Shown here: in pieces, positions 33,759 through 45,013 of the stretch
Layout of the letters: the number at the start of each line of letters is the position of its first letter
Numbering within the stretch: the first letter of the stretch is position 1
Origin: Callorhinus ursinus
Lineage: Eukaryota > Chordata > Mammalia > Carnivora > Otariidae
Direction of reading: 5' to 3'
DNA: 64,000 nt
NCBI RefSeq assembly: GCF_003265705.1
Contig: NW_020312867.1
Coordinates: 5,233,749-5,297,748 of the forward strand
Notes under the pieces: generated by a model
Told to the model about the DNA's origin: nothing
The model's input: the letters and a program-made list of their open reading frames with translations, nothing else
Database searches by the model: none
Program-made: the position numbers and the translations under genes

Positions 33759-33950
33759 GGGCGCCTCGGTGGCTCAGTTGGTTAAGCGACTGCCTTTGGC
33801 TCAGGTCATGATCCTGGAGTCCCGGGATCAAGTCCCGCATCGGGCTCCCTGCTCAGCAGGGAGTCTGCTTCTCCCTCTGACCCTCCCCCCTCTCATGTGC
33901 TCTCTCTCTCATTCTCGCTCTCTCAAATAAATAAAATCTTTAAAAAAAAA
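33759..33950 (+). mobile_element. can-SINE with TSD
   Basis: aatcaataaacttga duplicated (ending 33,758 and at 33,951-33,965). Subfamily with ctggagtcccgggatcaagt and tctgaccctcccccc. Confidence 0.95.
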
Positions 33951-34247
33951 AATCAATAAACTTGACCCAACTGACATCTGTAGAAGACTTCACCACCACC
34001 AGCAGAATACTCCTTCTGTTCATGTGTACATAGAACAGTTACCAATATAGACCACATTCTAGGCCATAATACAAAACTCAATAAATTTAAAAGGACTCAA
34101 GTCATACAAAGTATGCTCTCTAACCACAATAAAACTAAATTAGAAATCATAAACAGAAGATCTCTGGAAAACTCCCCAAATATTTGGAAACTAACATACT
34201 GCTAAATAACCCATAGGTCAAAAAGAAATAAAATGAGAAATTAGAAG

Positions 34248-34425
34248 TTTTGTTTTTTAGAGAGAGTTGAGCCAGAGGAGGGCAGAGGGAGAGAGAGAGA
34301 ATCTTAAGCAGGCTCCACACTCAGCGCAGAGCCTGCCCTGGGGCTGGATCTCACAACCCTGAGATCATGATCTGAGTTGAAACCAAGAGTCAGATGCTTA
34401 ACCAACTGAGCCATCCAGGCGCCCC
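34248..34425 (-). mobile_element. can-SINE inside old L1
   Basis: Flanked by aaattagaa / caattagaa. Head complement of gccatccaggcgcccc. Confidence 0.9.
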
Positions 34426-34598
34426 AATTAGAAAGTATTTTGAACTGAATGAAAATGAAAAATAACATATCAAGATTTGTGGGACACCACTAAAGCAGTA
34501 CTTAGGGGAAATTTTACAGCACTAAATGTTTATATTAGAAAAGAAGAAAGACCTCAAATCAGTGACCTCAACTTCTACCTTAAGAAACCAGAAAAAGA

Positions 34599-35009
34599 GG
34601 GGTGCCTGGGTGACTAGTCAGTTAAGCCGCTGACTTTTTTTTTAAGATTTTATTTTTATTTATTTGAGAGAGAGAGAGAGAGAGACAGCGCACGCAAGCG
34701 AGCATGAGAGGGGTTGGGGGGGAGGGAGAGGGAGAAGCAGGCTCCCCGCCGAGCAGGGAGCCCGATTTGGGGCTCGATTCCAGGACCCCAGGATCATGAC
34801 CTGAGCCAAAGGCAGACGCTTAACCGACTGAGCCACCCAGGTGCTCCTAGGCATCTGATTCTTGATTTCAGCTCAGGTCATGATCAGGGTCATGAGATCG
34901 AGCCCCACATACAGCTCCACACTGAGCATGACCCTGCTTAGGATTGTCTCTCCCTTCTCCCTCTGTCCCCCCTCCCCTGAACACACGTGCTCTCCCCCCC
35001 CAAAAAAAG
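34599..35009 (+). mobile_element. can-SINE split by a nested SINE
   Basis: Head at 34,599-34,634 and body at about 34,850-35,009. TSD aaagaaactagaaaaaga (35,011) corresponds to the same L1 sequence before 34,599. Confidence 0.85.
34635..34848 (-). mobile_element. can-SINE nested in the head of another SINE
   Basis: Full T tail and head complement of gagccacccaggtgctcc, inserted just after the A-box region of the host SINE. Confidence 0.9.
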
Positions 35010-35097
35010 TAAAGAAACTAGAAAAAGAATAAAACCCAAAGTAAGCAGAAGAAAGGAAATGAGAATCAAAGTGAAAATCAATAAAACAGAATATAGA

Positions 35098-35215
35098 TGG
35101 ATGTTAACTAGACTTACTGTGGTGATCCTTTTACAGTATATATATTATCAAATCAATATGTCATATACTTGAAACTAATATATGTCAGTTATATCTCAAT
35201 AAAAAAGAAAACAGA
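35098..35215 (+). mobile_element. L1 3' end fragment inside old L1
   Basis: ggatgttaactagacttact to gtcagttatatctcaataaa. Similar to 23,917-24,086. Flanked by aaaacagaa on each side. Confidence 0.8.
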
Positions 35216-35281
35216 AAACAGAAATAATAGAAATCAGTGAAATAAAAATCTGGCTCTTTGATCAATAAAATAGAACTTCTA

Positions 35282-35465
35282 GGGGCGCCTGGGTGGCTCA
35301 GTCGTTAAGCATCTGCCTTCGGGCTCAGGTCATGATCCCAGGGTCCTGGGATCGAGCCCCACATCCGGCTCCCTGCTCATCTCCCTCTCCCTCTGCCTGC
35401 CACTCTGCCTACTTGTGCTCTCTATTTCTCTGTCAAATAAATAAAATCTTTTTAAAAAATAAATA
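35282..35465 (+). mobile_element. can-SINE with exact 18-bp TSD
   Basis: aataaaatagaacttcta at 35,264-35,281 and 35,466-35,483. Sits in the old L1. Confidence 0.96.
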
Positions 35466-35515
35466 AATAAAATAGAACTTCTAGCCAGAATGATCAGGAA
35501 AAAAAAATTACCATT

Positions 35516-36340
35516 TACCAAGGCTAAAGGAGTTCACAAACCAGCAAAGAGATGGGCAATGTGATATAATGACAGAGGTAGGCACAGGGGGCTAGGGGAG
35601 CCCACAGGTGGGGACCTAACCTTTGCAGTTATCACACACTTTAAAGGATGGTAAGAGTCAGGCAAGAGAGACGCATCCCAGACAGGAGGAACAGAAAGGC
35701 ACGAGAGAATGGGGGAGGGAGCGAGGAAAGATAAAAGCCCAAGAGAGAAACTTAAGAACAAGCTTGTAGGTCCTATGAAGGTGCGGCTAGACTTTATCCC
35801 AGGGTTAGAGGAAAGCCATTGAAGGATTCTAAGCCGGGCAGGCATGTGATCAGATTTGCATTTCAGAAAGATCCCTCTGGCTGCTGTGAGGAGAAAGGAC
35901 TGGTGACTACAGCAATAACCCAGAGTTTGGATTTCAAGGGCCTGAACTAAGGCCACAGCAGAGGGATGAGGATGAACTTAAGAGATATCACGAAGGGAGA
36001 CTCCGTGGGCCTGTTTATCACCTGTTTCAATGTGTAGGGGAAGGAAATGCAGGGTCAGGAACAACCCCCAAGTTCTGGTTGGGGCAACCAGGTGGTTGAG
36101 ATGCCATTTCTCAGAGACTAGTGACTCAGGGGAGAGAAGATCGGACAGGAAGGGAGAAACTATTCTCTCAAGGTCTTTCTGTGGGGCTGTGTACTTCAAG
36201 ACTCAAATTTAAATGAACATTCCCTAAATCCATATAATGAAGACGAAGTTCAGGGACTTCTCACTGGGTCCAATCTAAATAATTTCTTACATGCTCTTGT
36301 AAAGAGTAAAGGATTCAAAGGTAACTTAATTGCAATATTT
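35516..36340. other. Intron 1, unassigned
   Basis: Purine-rich with a gatttgcatttcagaaagat stretch, recalling ancient repeats, but no family assigned. Confidence 0.35.
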
Positions 36341-36344
36341 TATG

Positions 36345-36735
36345 CATGTGTGTGTCAGAAGGATATACAGGTATATGCTTGTAATTTGCAGAGACTATCT
36401 GTGGGCCTTGTAATTGGTTGCCTCTGGGAGGGGTAAAGAGTGGCTAGGGCAGAGAAAGCACCTTTTTTTTTTTTTAAGATTTTATTTATTTGATAGAGAG
36501 AGAGAGATAGCTAGAGAGGGAACACAAGCAGGGGGAGTGAGAGAGGGAGAAGCAGGCTGCCTGACAAGCAGGGAGCCCAACTCGGGGCTCGATCCCAGGG
36601 ACCTGGGATCACAACCTGAGCTGAAGGCAGCCACTCAACGACTGAGCCACCCAGGTGCCCCCAGAGAAAGCACTTTTAAAATTATGTACCATTTACATGT
36701 CGATCTAATCAAAACAAACAAAAAAGTAACTTAAA
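36345..36735 (+). mobile_element. Old L1 3' end, split by a SINE
   Basis: ttggttgcctctgggagggg and, past the SINE, aaaattatgtaccatttaca resemble an L1M 3' UTR. Diverged. Confidence 0.45.
36473..36661 (-). mobile_element. can-SINE with TSD
   Basis: cagagaaagcac at 36,460-36,471 and 36,662-36,673. Confidence 0.95.
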
Positions 36736-36803
36736 TAAAACAGCCAATTTCTGCTCCATCCCCAGACATGAAAAGGCAATTATACTTAAAAGAGCAAACA
36801 TTT

Positions 36804-36999
36804 GGGGCACTTGGGTGGCTCAGTTGGTTAAGGGTCTGCTTTCAGCTCAGGTCATGATCCCAGGGTCCTGGGACTGAGCCCTGCTTTAGGCTTCCATGCT
36901 CAGCAGGGAGTCTTGCTTCTCCCTCTCCCTCTGCCCCACCCCTAACACACACACACACTCTCTCTCTCAAATAAATAAATAAAATCTTAAAAAAAAAGA
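36804..36999 (+). mobile_element. can-SINE with 16-bp TSD
   Basis: aaaagagcaaacattt at 36,788-36,803 and 37,000-37,015. Faces the SINE at 36,473 across 142 bp. Confidence 0.95.
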
Positions 37000-38145
37000 A
37001 AAAGAGCAAACATTTATTAAGAACAACTTAACTATGCCTGGCACTGGAACTGTGCACCAGTGGAGTAAAGGCACGGGGTGCACTCCTTCCCCCACCCACC
37101 AGATCCCAGGCTATATGCTCTTATCCCGGCTCACTTGGGGTGACCAGGTTCTTGGCTAGGGCAGAGAAAAAGCAGAGCCTGCCCTTGGTTTCCGTTCCCA
37201 GGCTAGAATGAAATGTTTCTTTTCCAGCTGGCTTTTCTTCCCCTGCTTCCAGCTGAATTCATGCCAACAAAAGCCCCCTCTGCCTGAACAAGCACGAAAG
37301 CACCCTGGCAACTGAGATGACAACAGAGGTCTGGGGCTGAAGTCGTTTGTGGGGAAGTGGGGAGAGGGGAATGCCAGCAGAATAACACCAGGAAATGTTT
37401 TTCCAAAGCAGGAGGGAAAACCGAACCAGCATTTTCTCTTTTTAGAATCAGACATGATGAGGTGGGTAGAGACAAATCACCCTCCCTGACTGAATGGCGG
37501 CTTCCAAGGAATGGAGAGCAAGAGGAGCCACAGTTAGCTGGTGCCTTTCTGGGAAAGAACAGTCTTCCCTGGTCCACAAAAAAATGGAGGCACAGAACCT
37601 CAGCATCCTGGAACCCTAATGCATCTCTCTAATTTTACACTGTAAGAATGTGAACTCTGGGAGGAAGGGACTTGTCTTTCCATCTCAGTGTTCTCGGTAC
37701 ATAGTACCGAGGTGTTTGGTGAGGGATGGCTGGCCGGACAACACACTTCTGGAGAGTAAATCCAACCCTGTTTGTACAGGGGAGGAAACTAAGACCCAGG
37801 GAGGCACAAGCAGGGTGTATGTTCAGTAGACCCCTGGTAGAGGGTGGTCGTCCAAGGACCAGAACACAGGTCTTTAGTTTTTCCCCACAAGCCCTGCTAG
37901 AGCTGGGAAAGAATGGATGAACAGGAGCAGAGAGCTCTACCAGGAAGGAGGAGAAAAGTGCAGGGGCAATTGCTTCCTGAGGATCAACCTCCTCAAACCC
38001 CAAGCCTCTACAAACAAACCCTGCCTCCCTGGCCTCAGGGTGGAGTAGGCCTGTGATCCAAGATGGGCCAGAGAACAGCTGCCGCCCCCCATTGCTGTGG
38101 TCGGTCTAGTCACGAGTACAAGACCCAAGCAGCCAATCAGATTCC

Positions 38146-38177
38146 TACTCTGGAATTTGCTAGGAGATTCCAGAGTA
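38146..38177. repeat. Perfect 11-bp inverted repeat with 10-bp spacer
   Basis: TACTCTGGAAT (38,146-38,156) and ATTCCAGAGTA (38,167-38,177). Could form a hairpin. Confidence 0.85.
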
Positions 38178-40589
38178 GAGTGGAGGGAGGTAGTGATACT
38201 TTCCCTGCCAGGGTGCAAAGCTGTAAACACAGCAGCCTGCAGCCCTAGCCCAGACTCATGAGGAAGTAAGAATGAGTCAACATGCTGAAAGAGAGACCAG
38301 CTCCACCCTGCCCTTTCCCAGTCATATGTCAGTAAGTCCTCCCTCCGCAGAGTAAGTGGCTTACCAGGATGAGTTGGCATTTTGTCACCTGCAACTAAAA
38401 CCAAACTGGCCAATTCAAGAATTGAAGCAGTAGAGAAAAACAGCAGAGAAGCTGCAACAGGATTCTCAACTTGGGGTCCAGGATCCCTACCACAACCTGC
38501 AAAATTTCACAAACATTGTACATGTAGTTTTGGGAGAAAACTGTACTTACTAGATTTTGAAAAGGGTCTGTGATTCCCCAAATAATTAAAAATGAGGGAG
38601 CTTGAGAAAAAGGAGATAGACATTCCCAAAGCCAGGGTCTCCTGATGAGGATCTATCAGGAGTTCTTGATTGGTCCACCAAATTTGGAGGTCTACTTCCT
38701 TACTATTCCCATGTCCTAGCTCTACGGCCCCCAACTTCCTTCATGCCTGCCTTTACTGGTGCAACAACCGATATTCTTGCCTCCAGGAAAATAACAGAAC
38801 TAAAATTTCTTTTTGCTACTCTCGACCCTCTGCAACTTTTGTGCTGGGCTGTTTACCTCAAGTTCTCAATAGGATGAGCATACATCCTGGTTTTCCTGAG
38901 ATAGTCCCAGTTGATACCTGACCAGAGAAGTTATTAATGACATCTCCTTTCACTCTCATAAGTGTCCTGGTTTGGATGATCTATATACGGTCACCCTACC
39001 CCCCAGGAATTAGATAAGAACTTCCCTCTTCCTTTTTCTTCCCAGTCACAGATCCTGTCCCATGGTGGACAGATACACATAGCAAAGGTTCTAAGGATCT
39101 CAGGGCAAAAAAAGAGGAGCACAAGGGTATCTCACAAGGACAGGGCCATTTCTTCCTCTACATGCACCTTGCCAGTCCACCTGGGTCAGGGGCATCAGGT
39201 GGCAGTTTGGCTAAAGTCCTGTTTACAAACATACATGCACTTCCTCACCTCTGGGGGAACATAGCTCTTATGTCTACACTCACCCTCCCTGACTGAGGAG
39301 CTGGGTAGTTAACAATTCAACCTTACCCCCCACAGCATTTACCACCCCTCCCAATTCTGGTGGACCTGGATCAAGGCTGAAATATGGAAAGCAATTTCAG
39401 CCTCTTCTTCCTTAGAGGCTCAAAAAGCGTCTCTGCCCACAAATCTTCAGCCTAAGCCCTAACCCTTAAGCACATCAGGGGAAGGGCCCTCCCTACAACG
39501 GGAGCAATCAGGACCCAAGAGCAAGTGGACTATGTCCAGGGTAGAGCCCTATGTTGAGTGTGTTTCTTTGGGGCAAAAGGATTTTGTTGCATACTTGCTC
39601 ACAAGGTTATGGTTGAGCTCTATGAGCTGGGGAAGGCAGTGGGAAGAGTGTGTGTGTGGATGGGGGTTGGAGTTACCCCCACTCTACTTGTCACAAGTGG
39701 CCTTTCTAAACACAGACTTTAACATTCTACTCCCCGGCCTAGAAAACCCTGTACTGGCTTTCATTCTCTGCAGCCTCCTCAGCCTTCCAGTTCTCCTCAA
39801 ATGCTCTTCTCACCCTTCTGGCTAGCTCCCACTGGTCGTGCAGGCCTATCCAGACAGCAGCTTCTCAATCACGCCACTCTCCCCAGGCCAGGCGAGGACA
39901 CGTCTGCATGCTCCTGAACCTCTCCTTGCTGAAGGCTGCCTCAAAGCACTAACACTATACTGTAACTGGCATACCCTTAGAGAGTGCAATGAACCTTCTG
40001 GGGACAGCGTCTGGCATAGATGAGGTGTTCAAGCCCATGTGTCATTTGAATGAATGAGGAAGAAGCAATGTCTATGGTCTAGTCATCCACTTAAAAACTG
40101 CCCAAGGACCTGCCATCATTGCTTCTCCACAGAAGAGTTTATTTGAACCAAGTCTGACTACTGAAAAAGTTCTTAAACTATCTCAATGGAATAGAAACCC
40201 CAACAACAGCCTGAGATCCCCATAACTTTGGGAGAACTCTAATGAGACTTTTATCCTTGCCAGTCCTCACTGTTTATGAAATCACAAGACACCCACTGGT
40301 CTACCTCCCAAGGTCAACGAGAGAACAAATAATGAATCTGTTACTGGGAATATAACAGTGATGGCAGTTCTCTGTTTCTGTTCTCTGCAAAACTTTTGAG
40401 CAGACAAGCTAATAATGGCTGGGAAAACCCCTTCCTTATCACCCTCCCTTAACATCTTATTATTTTGTGATTCAGGTCAAATCTCACTGTAATTAATTTC
40501 CTGGGGCTAACCAAATTCTAATGCTGGAATGAAATTCATTTTTATCAACAACTGCCAAAAACAACTGGGCCACAGTCAGGTCATCAATC

Positions 40590-40790
40590 CTGAGGTACCG
40601 TGAGGTAGGAGTCAAGCAGACCTGGGTCCATATCCTCTCTCTACCATCTACAATCTGGGCTATCTTGGGTGAGCCTTGAGCTTTCATTTCCTCATTTATA
40701 AAATGGTGGTAAGACAATAAAATAATCCTGGTATGAACTATAATGCCTATCACCCAAAAAACATTCAGCAAACATTAACTGAATCAGAAT
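40590..40790 (+). mobile_element. MIR fragment
   Basis: agcagacctgggtccatatc, tttcctcatttataaaatgg in order. Confidence 0.75.
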
Positions 40791-40839
40791 CCATATGAAA
40801 AAAAAATCCCATTTCAGAAAGTACAATAGTCATTCCCAA

Positions 40840-41040
40840 AAGGCTCTTCCCTAGATTTATTAATTGGGTGATCACGGGCAAGTCACTTAATCATTCTGAG
40901 ACTCAGTGTCCAAATATATAAAATAAAGATAATAACATCTGTATCTCACTGGACCACTGTGAGGAAACAAGGCAGCACATGCAAGGCAACTTGTATAGTA
41001 TAACACCTGATCATAGATGCTCAATAAATCTTCATTCCCT
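40840..41040 (+). mobile_element. MIR fragment
   Basis: gatcacgggcaagtcactta, ttctgagactcagtgtc and gatgctcaataaatctt. Confidence 0.75.
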
Positions 41041-41256
41041 TCTCCTTCAATAGCAAAAGAATGTAAATGGAAACTTAGAAAGCTAAGTAATTCCCCAAAA
41101 TTGTAGTCAGTGATAGAGCCTGAATGCAAATCCAGTTTGTCTGACTCCAGGTCTTATTATGATTATTACTCCTGTTTTACAGATGAGACCAAACAGTTAA
41201 TCTTGACGGCAGGCATCAAATTTAAGTACCCTTCTGCTCATGATTAATCTTGGCCA

Positions 41257-41429
41257 GGGGGTCCCTGGGGGTGGCTCAAGTCATGACCCTAGGGTCCTGG
41301 GACTGAGCCCCACATCAGGCTCCCTGCTCAATGGGGAGCCTGCTTCTCCCTCTCCCGCACCTCCTGCTTGTGCTCAACCTCTCTGTCAAATAAATAATAC
41401 CTTCAAAACAAACAAACAAACAAAAAAGA
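41257..41429 (+). mobile_element. Internally deleted can-SINE
   Basis: The head jumps from gtggctca directly to agtcatgaccctagggtcct, so the segment after the A box is lost. Tail (AAAC)n. Confidence 0.85.
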
Positions 41430-41461
41430 CAAAACTGTACACTTAAAAGTGGTTAAAATAC

Positions 41462-41593
41462 GGGTGCCTGGGTGGCTCAGTTGGTTAAGTAATCTGACTC
41501 TTGATTTCAGCTCAGGTCTCGACCTCAGGGTTGTGAGTTTAAGCCCTGCGTTGGGCTCCACACTGTGCGTGGAGCCTACATTTAAAAAAGAAA
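41462..41593 (+). mobile_element. Older short can-SINE
   Basis: gggtgcctgggtggctcagt to a ...tggagcctacatttaaaaaag end without the TC-rich part. Confidence 0.88.
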
Positions 41594-41597
41594 GGTT

Positions 41598-42020
41598 AGG
41601 GGCAGCTGGGTGGCTCAGTCGTTAGGCATCTGCCTTCAGCGCAGGTCATGATCCCAGGGTCCTGGGATCGAGCCCCGCATCGGGCTCCCTGCTCGGCGGG
41701 AAGCCTGCTTCTCCCTCTCCCACTCCCCCTGCTTGTGTTCCCTCTCTCCCTATCTCTCTCTCTGTCAAATGGATAAATAAAATCTTTTAATTTAATTTAA
41801 TTTAATTTAATTAATTAATTTATTTGAGAGAGAGAATGAGATAGAGAGAGTACATGACAGGGCGGAGGGTCAGAGGGAGCAGACTCCCTGCTCAGCAGGA
41901 AGCCCGATGCGGGACTCGATCCTGGGACTTCAGGATCATGACCTGAGCCGAAGGCAGTCGCTTAACCAACTGAGCCACCCAGGCATCCTGGATAAATAAA
42001 ATCTTAAAAAATTTTTTTTT
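41598..42020 (+). mobile_element. can-SINE split by a nested SINE
   Basis: Head ggggcagctgggtggctcag; the tail is split at ggataaataaaatctt, which is duplicated (41,771-41,786; 41,990-42,005). Confidence 0.93.
41787..41989 (-). mobile_element. can-SINE nested in the tail of another, exact 16-bp TSD
   Basis: T-rich (TTTAA)n tail at the left, head complement of gagccacccaggcatcc at the right. Confidence 0.95.
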
Positions 42021-42045
42021 TAATTTTTTAAAGGTTAAATGGTAA

Positions 42046-42169
42046 ATTTTATATTATATATGTATATATAATATATATGTATATATCATGTATACATAAT
42101 CTATATGTAAATATGTATATTATGTATACATATAATTATATAAATACGTGTGTGTGTGTGTGTGTGTAT
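42046..42169. repeat. TA-rich and (TG)n microsatellite at an L1 end
   Basis: Irregular tatatgtatatata sequence, then gtgtgtgtgtgtgtgtgt to 42,168. Probably grew from the L1 3' end. Confidence 0.9.
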
Positions 42170-42244
42170 CCCAACAGTGACAGATTATAATCTGATTGTT
42201 TAGAAAAGAATGTAAAGAAAGGAATATCAGAAAGCAGGCTTCCT

Positions 42245-42470
42245 GGGGCGCCCGGGTGGCTCAGTCGGCTAAATGACTGGCTCTAGATTTAGGCTCAGGT
42301 CGCCCCAGATCAGGTCCTGGCATTAAACCCTGCATCCAGCCCCACATTGGCTCCATGCTCAGCAGGGAGGCAGCTTAAGGATTCTTTCTTTCTCTTCTCC
42401 CTCTGCCTGCCCCTGCTTGCTCACATTCTCTCTCAAATAAATAAATCTTTAAAAAAAAAAAAAAAGGAAG
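42245..42470 (+). mobile_element. can-SINE with TSD
   Basis: aagcaggcttcct / aaggtaggcttcct flank it. Head ggggcgcccgggtggctcag. Confidence 0.92.
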
Positions 42471-43785
42471 AAGGTAGGCTTCCTACCGAGGAAAGCAACA
42501 CCTCCAGGGTCCCCAAGTAGTCAAATAGAAAACAAAAAGATAAGGAGGCTAAGTGCCAAAGATTCTCTAGCCAATTAAAGACCTTAATCCTGGCCACAGT
42601 AGCTTCCATATCCCCTTGCTATGGGGGTCCCAGGGCACCCCCGTCAGATGACTGACAGCCTCAGAGTCTTCCCTGCCTCCACACTCATACCTCTCCCACC
42701 TCCAGCATTTTGGTTTTCCTGGTTCCACTGCTGGGGGGAACCATCCAGTGCTCCTGTCACTCTGTTCACCCTCCACATCTAAAACCACCCTCTCCCAGCC
42801 ATGCTTCCTTCGAAATCCTGCTAAGCACTCTAACAGAACATCTTTGTACTCCACTAGACATGGACCTGGTTCTGGTTCCAGCCCTTATCAAATCAAAGTC
42901 TTGGTTTCCTCATCTGTGGAATGGACCCAAATGATCTAAAGTCTCTTATGATTCCAAGACATAGTAGTTCATCAGAACCTGAACAAGGTGCAGCCTAGCT
43001 AAGCCATTTGCCCTTCTTTCTTTCCTATTTACACATGTACCAAAGGTAAAGCTCTGCAATGTTCAGATGTCCCAGACTAGTATCTCCTCATGCTAACCCT
43101 GTCTTGGGCACTGGTCTTCACTACCTTGGGAGAATCTTTCTTTAAAGAAAGGGATCACCTTGCATTTACTTAGACATGGCCTTCTTCCCTCCTACCAACC
43201 ACAGAGCCATATGCCCTTATTAGCAATTAAAACAAAAAAAACCCTTGTTTTTCACACATGAAAATAGATCAGAAAAGTCATTCTTGAATCTGTTTTCACT
43301 TAAGACACAGAAAATTCTGTTTTAAACTATTTGACCAAGGGGGGCAGAGAAATTCAGGCCAAAATTAACTCAAAAACATTTGTGGTCTTTTAAGTCTTAA
43401 GACCCAAGAGAGAAGGGAAGTCAGCTCCTTAGAGCCTGGTAGCCACAGTGGGGGAGAAGAGCCTTGTTTTTGCTCTCTTCCATATTGTCTAAGTTCTCTC
43501 CAGCAGAAAAAGCAAGATGGGGCAAACACCAGAGATGCAGATTTTCAGCTGGGCCTGCACCTCTCCAAAGGACCCAACAACGGTCTAAAAATGCAAAGAA
43601 CTGGCTGAGAAGGGACTGAAAGTCCATAACCTGGCTCCTTTCCTGTATTCATGAATAGTGAGAGGAGTGGGGAAAATTCTGTGGCTGCAAATACACATAC
43701 TTGCCTCTCCCAGCCAGAAGCTGCCTCCTTCCTCCAAGCTGCTTCTTAGAGACCTTCTCACTTTCTCCCTGGGGTCCTAGTCGTA
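42471..43785. other. Intron 1, unassigned
   Basis: No young insertion. Possible L2-like pyrimidine-rich sequence at 42,620-42,900. No gene. Confidence 0.35.
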
Positions 43786-43789
43786 ATCT

Positions 43790-43895
43790 CTTACGGGTTG
43801 TGAGCCCAAGACAGAGGTCAACAATTACTCATTTCTGAACTCCCTAGCACAGCGCCCTATACTACTAGGTATTTGGGAAACATATGTTCAGTGAG
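43790..43895 (+). mobile_element. L2 3' end
   Basis: ttgtgagcccaagacagagg and cctagcacagcgccctatac. Confidence 0.5.
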
Positions 43896-43994
43896 TAACA
43901 GAAGGATAATATAATACCTCTGAGATTCTTAAGGGGGCCAGAGTAAACAAATACTGTTTTCTTCTCAAGTCCTTAGCTGCTAAAAAAACACAAG

Positions 43995-44135
43995 ACTGCT
44001 AAAATGCTAGAAATGTTCTATGTCTTGATCAGAGTGGTGATTACATGGGTATATACATTTGTAAAAGAAACACTGAGCTGTACACTTACGACTTACCAGC
44101 TTTACTATAAATAAAATACACCTCAATAAAAAAGA
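43995..44135 (+). mobile_element. L1 3' end
   Basis: gtggtgattacatgggtata, tgagctgtacacttacgact and acacctcaataaaaaag. Confidence 0.8.
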
Positions 44136-44599
44136 AAAAAAATTAAGAAGCACCAAAATTGCCATTTACATACCAACTTTTCCTTAGGTCTCTTTATAGA
44201 CTTCCTAATCCTCCCCAGAGTCCTACACAAGGGGTTAAAAGTAGGAATTATTCTGATCCCTTGCATAGGAGGGATTCCCCCCTAGAAGGCAGGGAAAGAC
44301 AGCCTGGTTACACAAAGAGTCAGGAAGGTAGCAACAACAGGACCCCAAGGTTTATGATCCTCCACTCAGGCTGTGCCATCCTGCCAAACCACCAACAGCC
44401 AGTTATTACTCAAAAGAAAACAACCCCCTAAAATAGCAACTGTTTGCTCCATCTCTGCATCAGCCTGCTTTCTGCATGGCAACTTTATTTCCTGCATGGC
44501 CACTAATTTTATTTTCAAAACCATTCTGGGAACATACCACCCCAGAGTCTGTTGAGAAGCAGTGAAGCAGCAGAACTCAATGGAATGAGGAGGTTAAGA

Positions 44600-44705
44600 G
44601 CCATGTGTTCTAGTCCCAGATTTCTCTTCATGAGCTGTGTCACTCTTAACAGGGTCACTTAACCTTTCTGGGCCTGGGATTTCCCTCTGTATGGGCAAGA
44701 AGAAC
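44600..44705 (+). mobile_element. MIR fragment
   Basis: agttctagtcccag-type core and acctttctgggcctgggatt. Confidence 0.5.
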
Positions 44706-44847
44706 TCCAAAGTTGTGTGATTTTTCCAGAGCTGCTTAGGAGACAGGAAGGTACCATGAAAATTAATAAAAGGGAGAGAATGGTTTTTAATGGGCACTAC
44801 AAGGGGCTTGAAGTTTTAAAGGTCTTAATTTAGAACCAGGTGGGTAA

Positions 44848-44890
44848 ACGTCTTCCATATTTCTTTTTTTTTTACGTCTTCCATATTTCT
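44848..44890 (-). mobile_element. Target-site duplication around a bare poly(A) tract
   Basis: The 17-bp acgtcttccatatttct occurs at 44,848-44,864 and exactly again at 44,874-44,890, with nine T between. This is what an extremely 5'-truncated minus-strand retrotransposition (tail only) would leave. Confidence 0.7.
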
Positions 44891-45013
44891 AAGAGGTTTA
44901 GCTGCTGCTCACGGTGGTGCCAGGATTTACACCAAGCACACAAGGTCTTTGTAGAGAAGACCACTGCTCTCCCCCAAGACATCAGTATCATCTTCAGTCG
45001 CCATCCTAAAAAG

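Larger units (their letters stand above)
31300..35515 (+). mobile_element. Old L1 (L1M-type), heavily interrupted
   Basis: Collinear L1 landmarks are spread over 4.2 kb: cagtaccaggcgctcacatg, ggctttaggtggagtattca, aagaacagatgagacaaatt, aaaaggcagaag, aactgcaaggagaaacaggt, atagaccacattctaggcca, aaaactccccaaatatttgg, gatttgtgggacaccactaa and aaatctggctctttgatcaa. The reading frames are destroyed. It is broken by seven can-SINEs (one nested in another) and two younger L1 tails. It may begin nearer 30,900. Confidence 0.85.
37016..41256. other. 4.2-kb SINE-free part of intron 1
   Basis: Only ancient pieces are suspected: an L2 end near 37,640-37,715 (gggaggaagggacttgtctt) and MIRs at 40,590-41,160. 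Otherwise unassigned, with no gene. An 11-bp inverted repeat lies at 38,146-38,177. Confidence 0.4.
41430..42062 (+). mobile_element. L1 3' end split by a cluster of SINEs
   Basis: gtacacttaaaagtggttaa at the left and aaaggttaaatggtaaattt at the right are adjacent parts of one L1 3' UTR. 41,462-42,020 is inserted SINE material. Confidence 0.7.
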
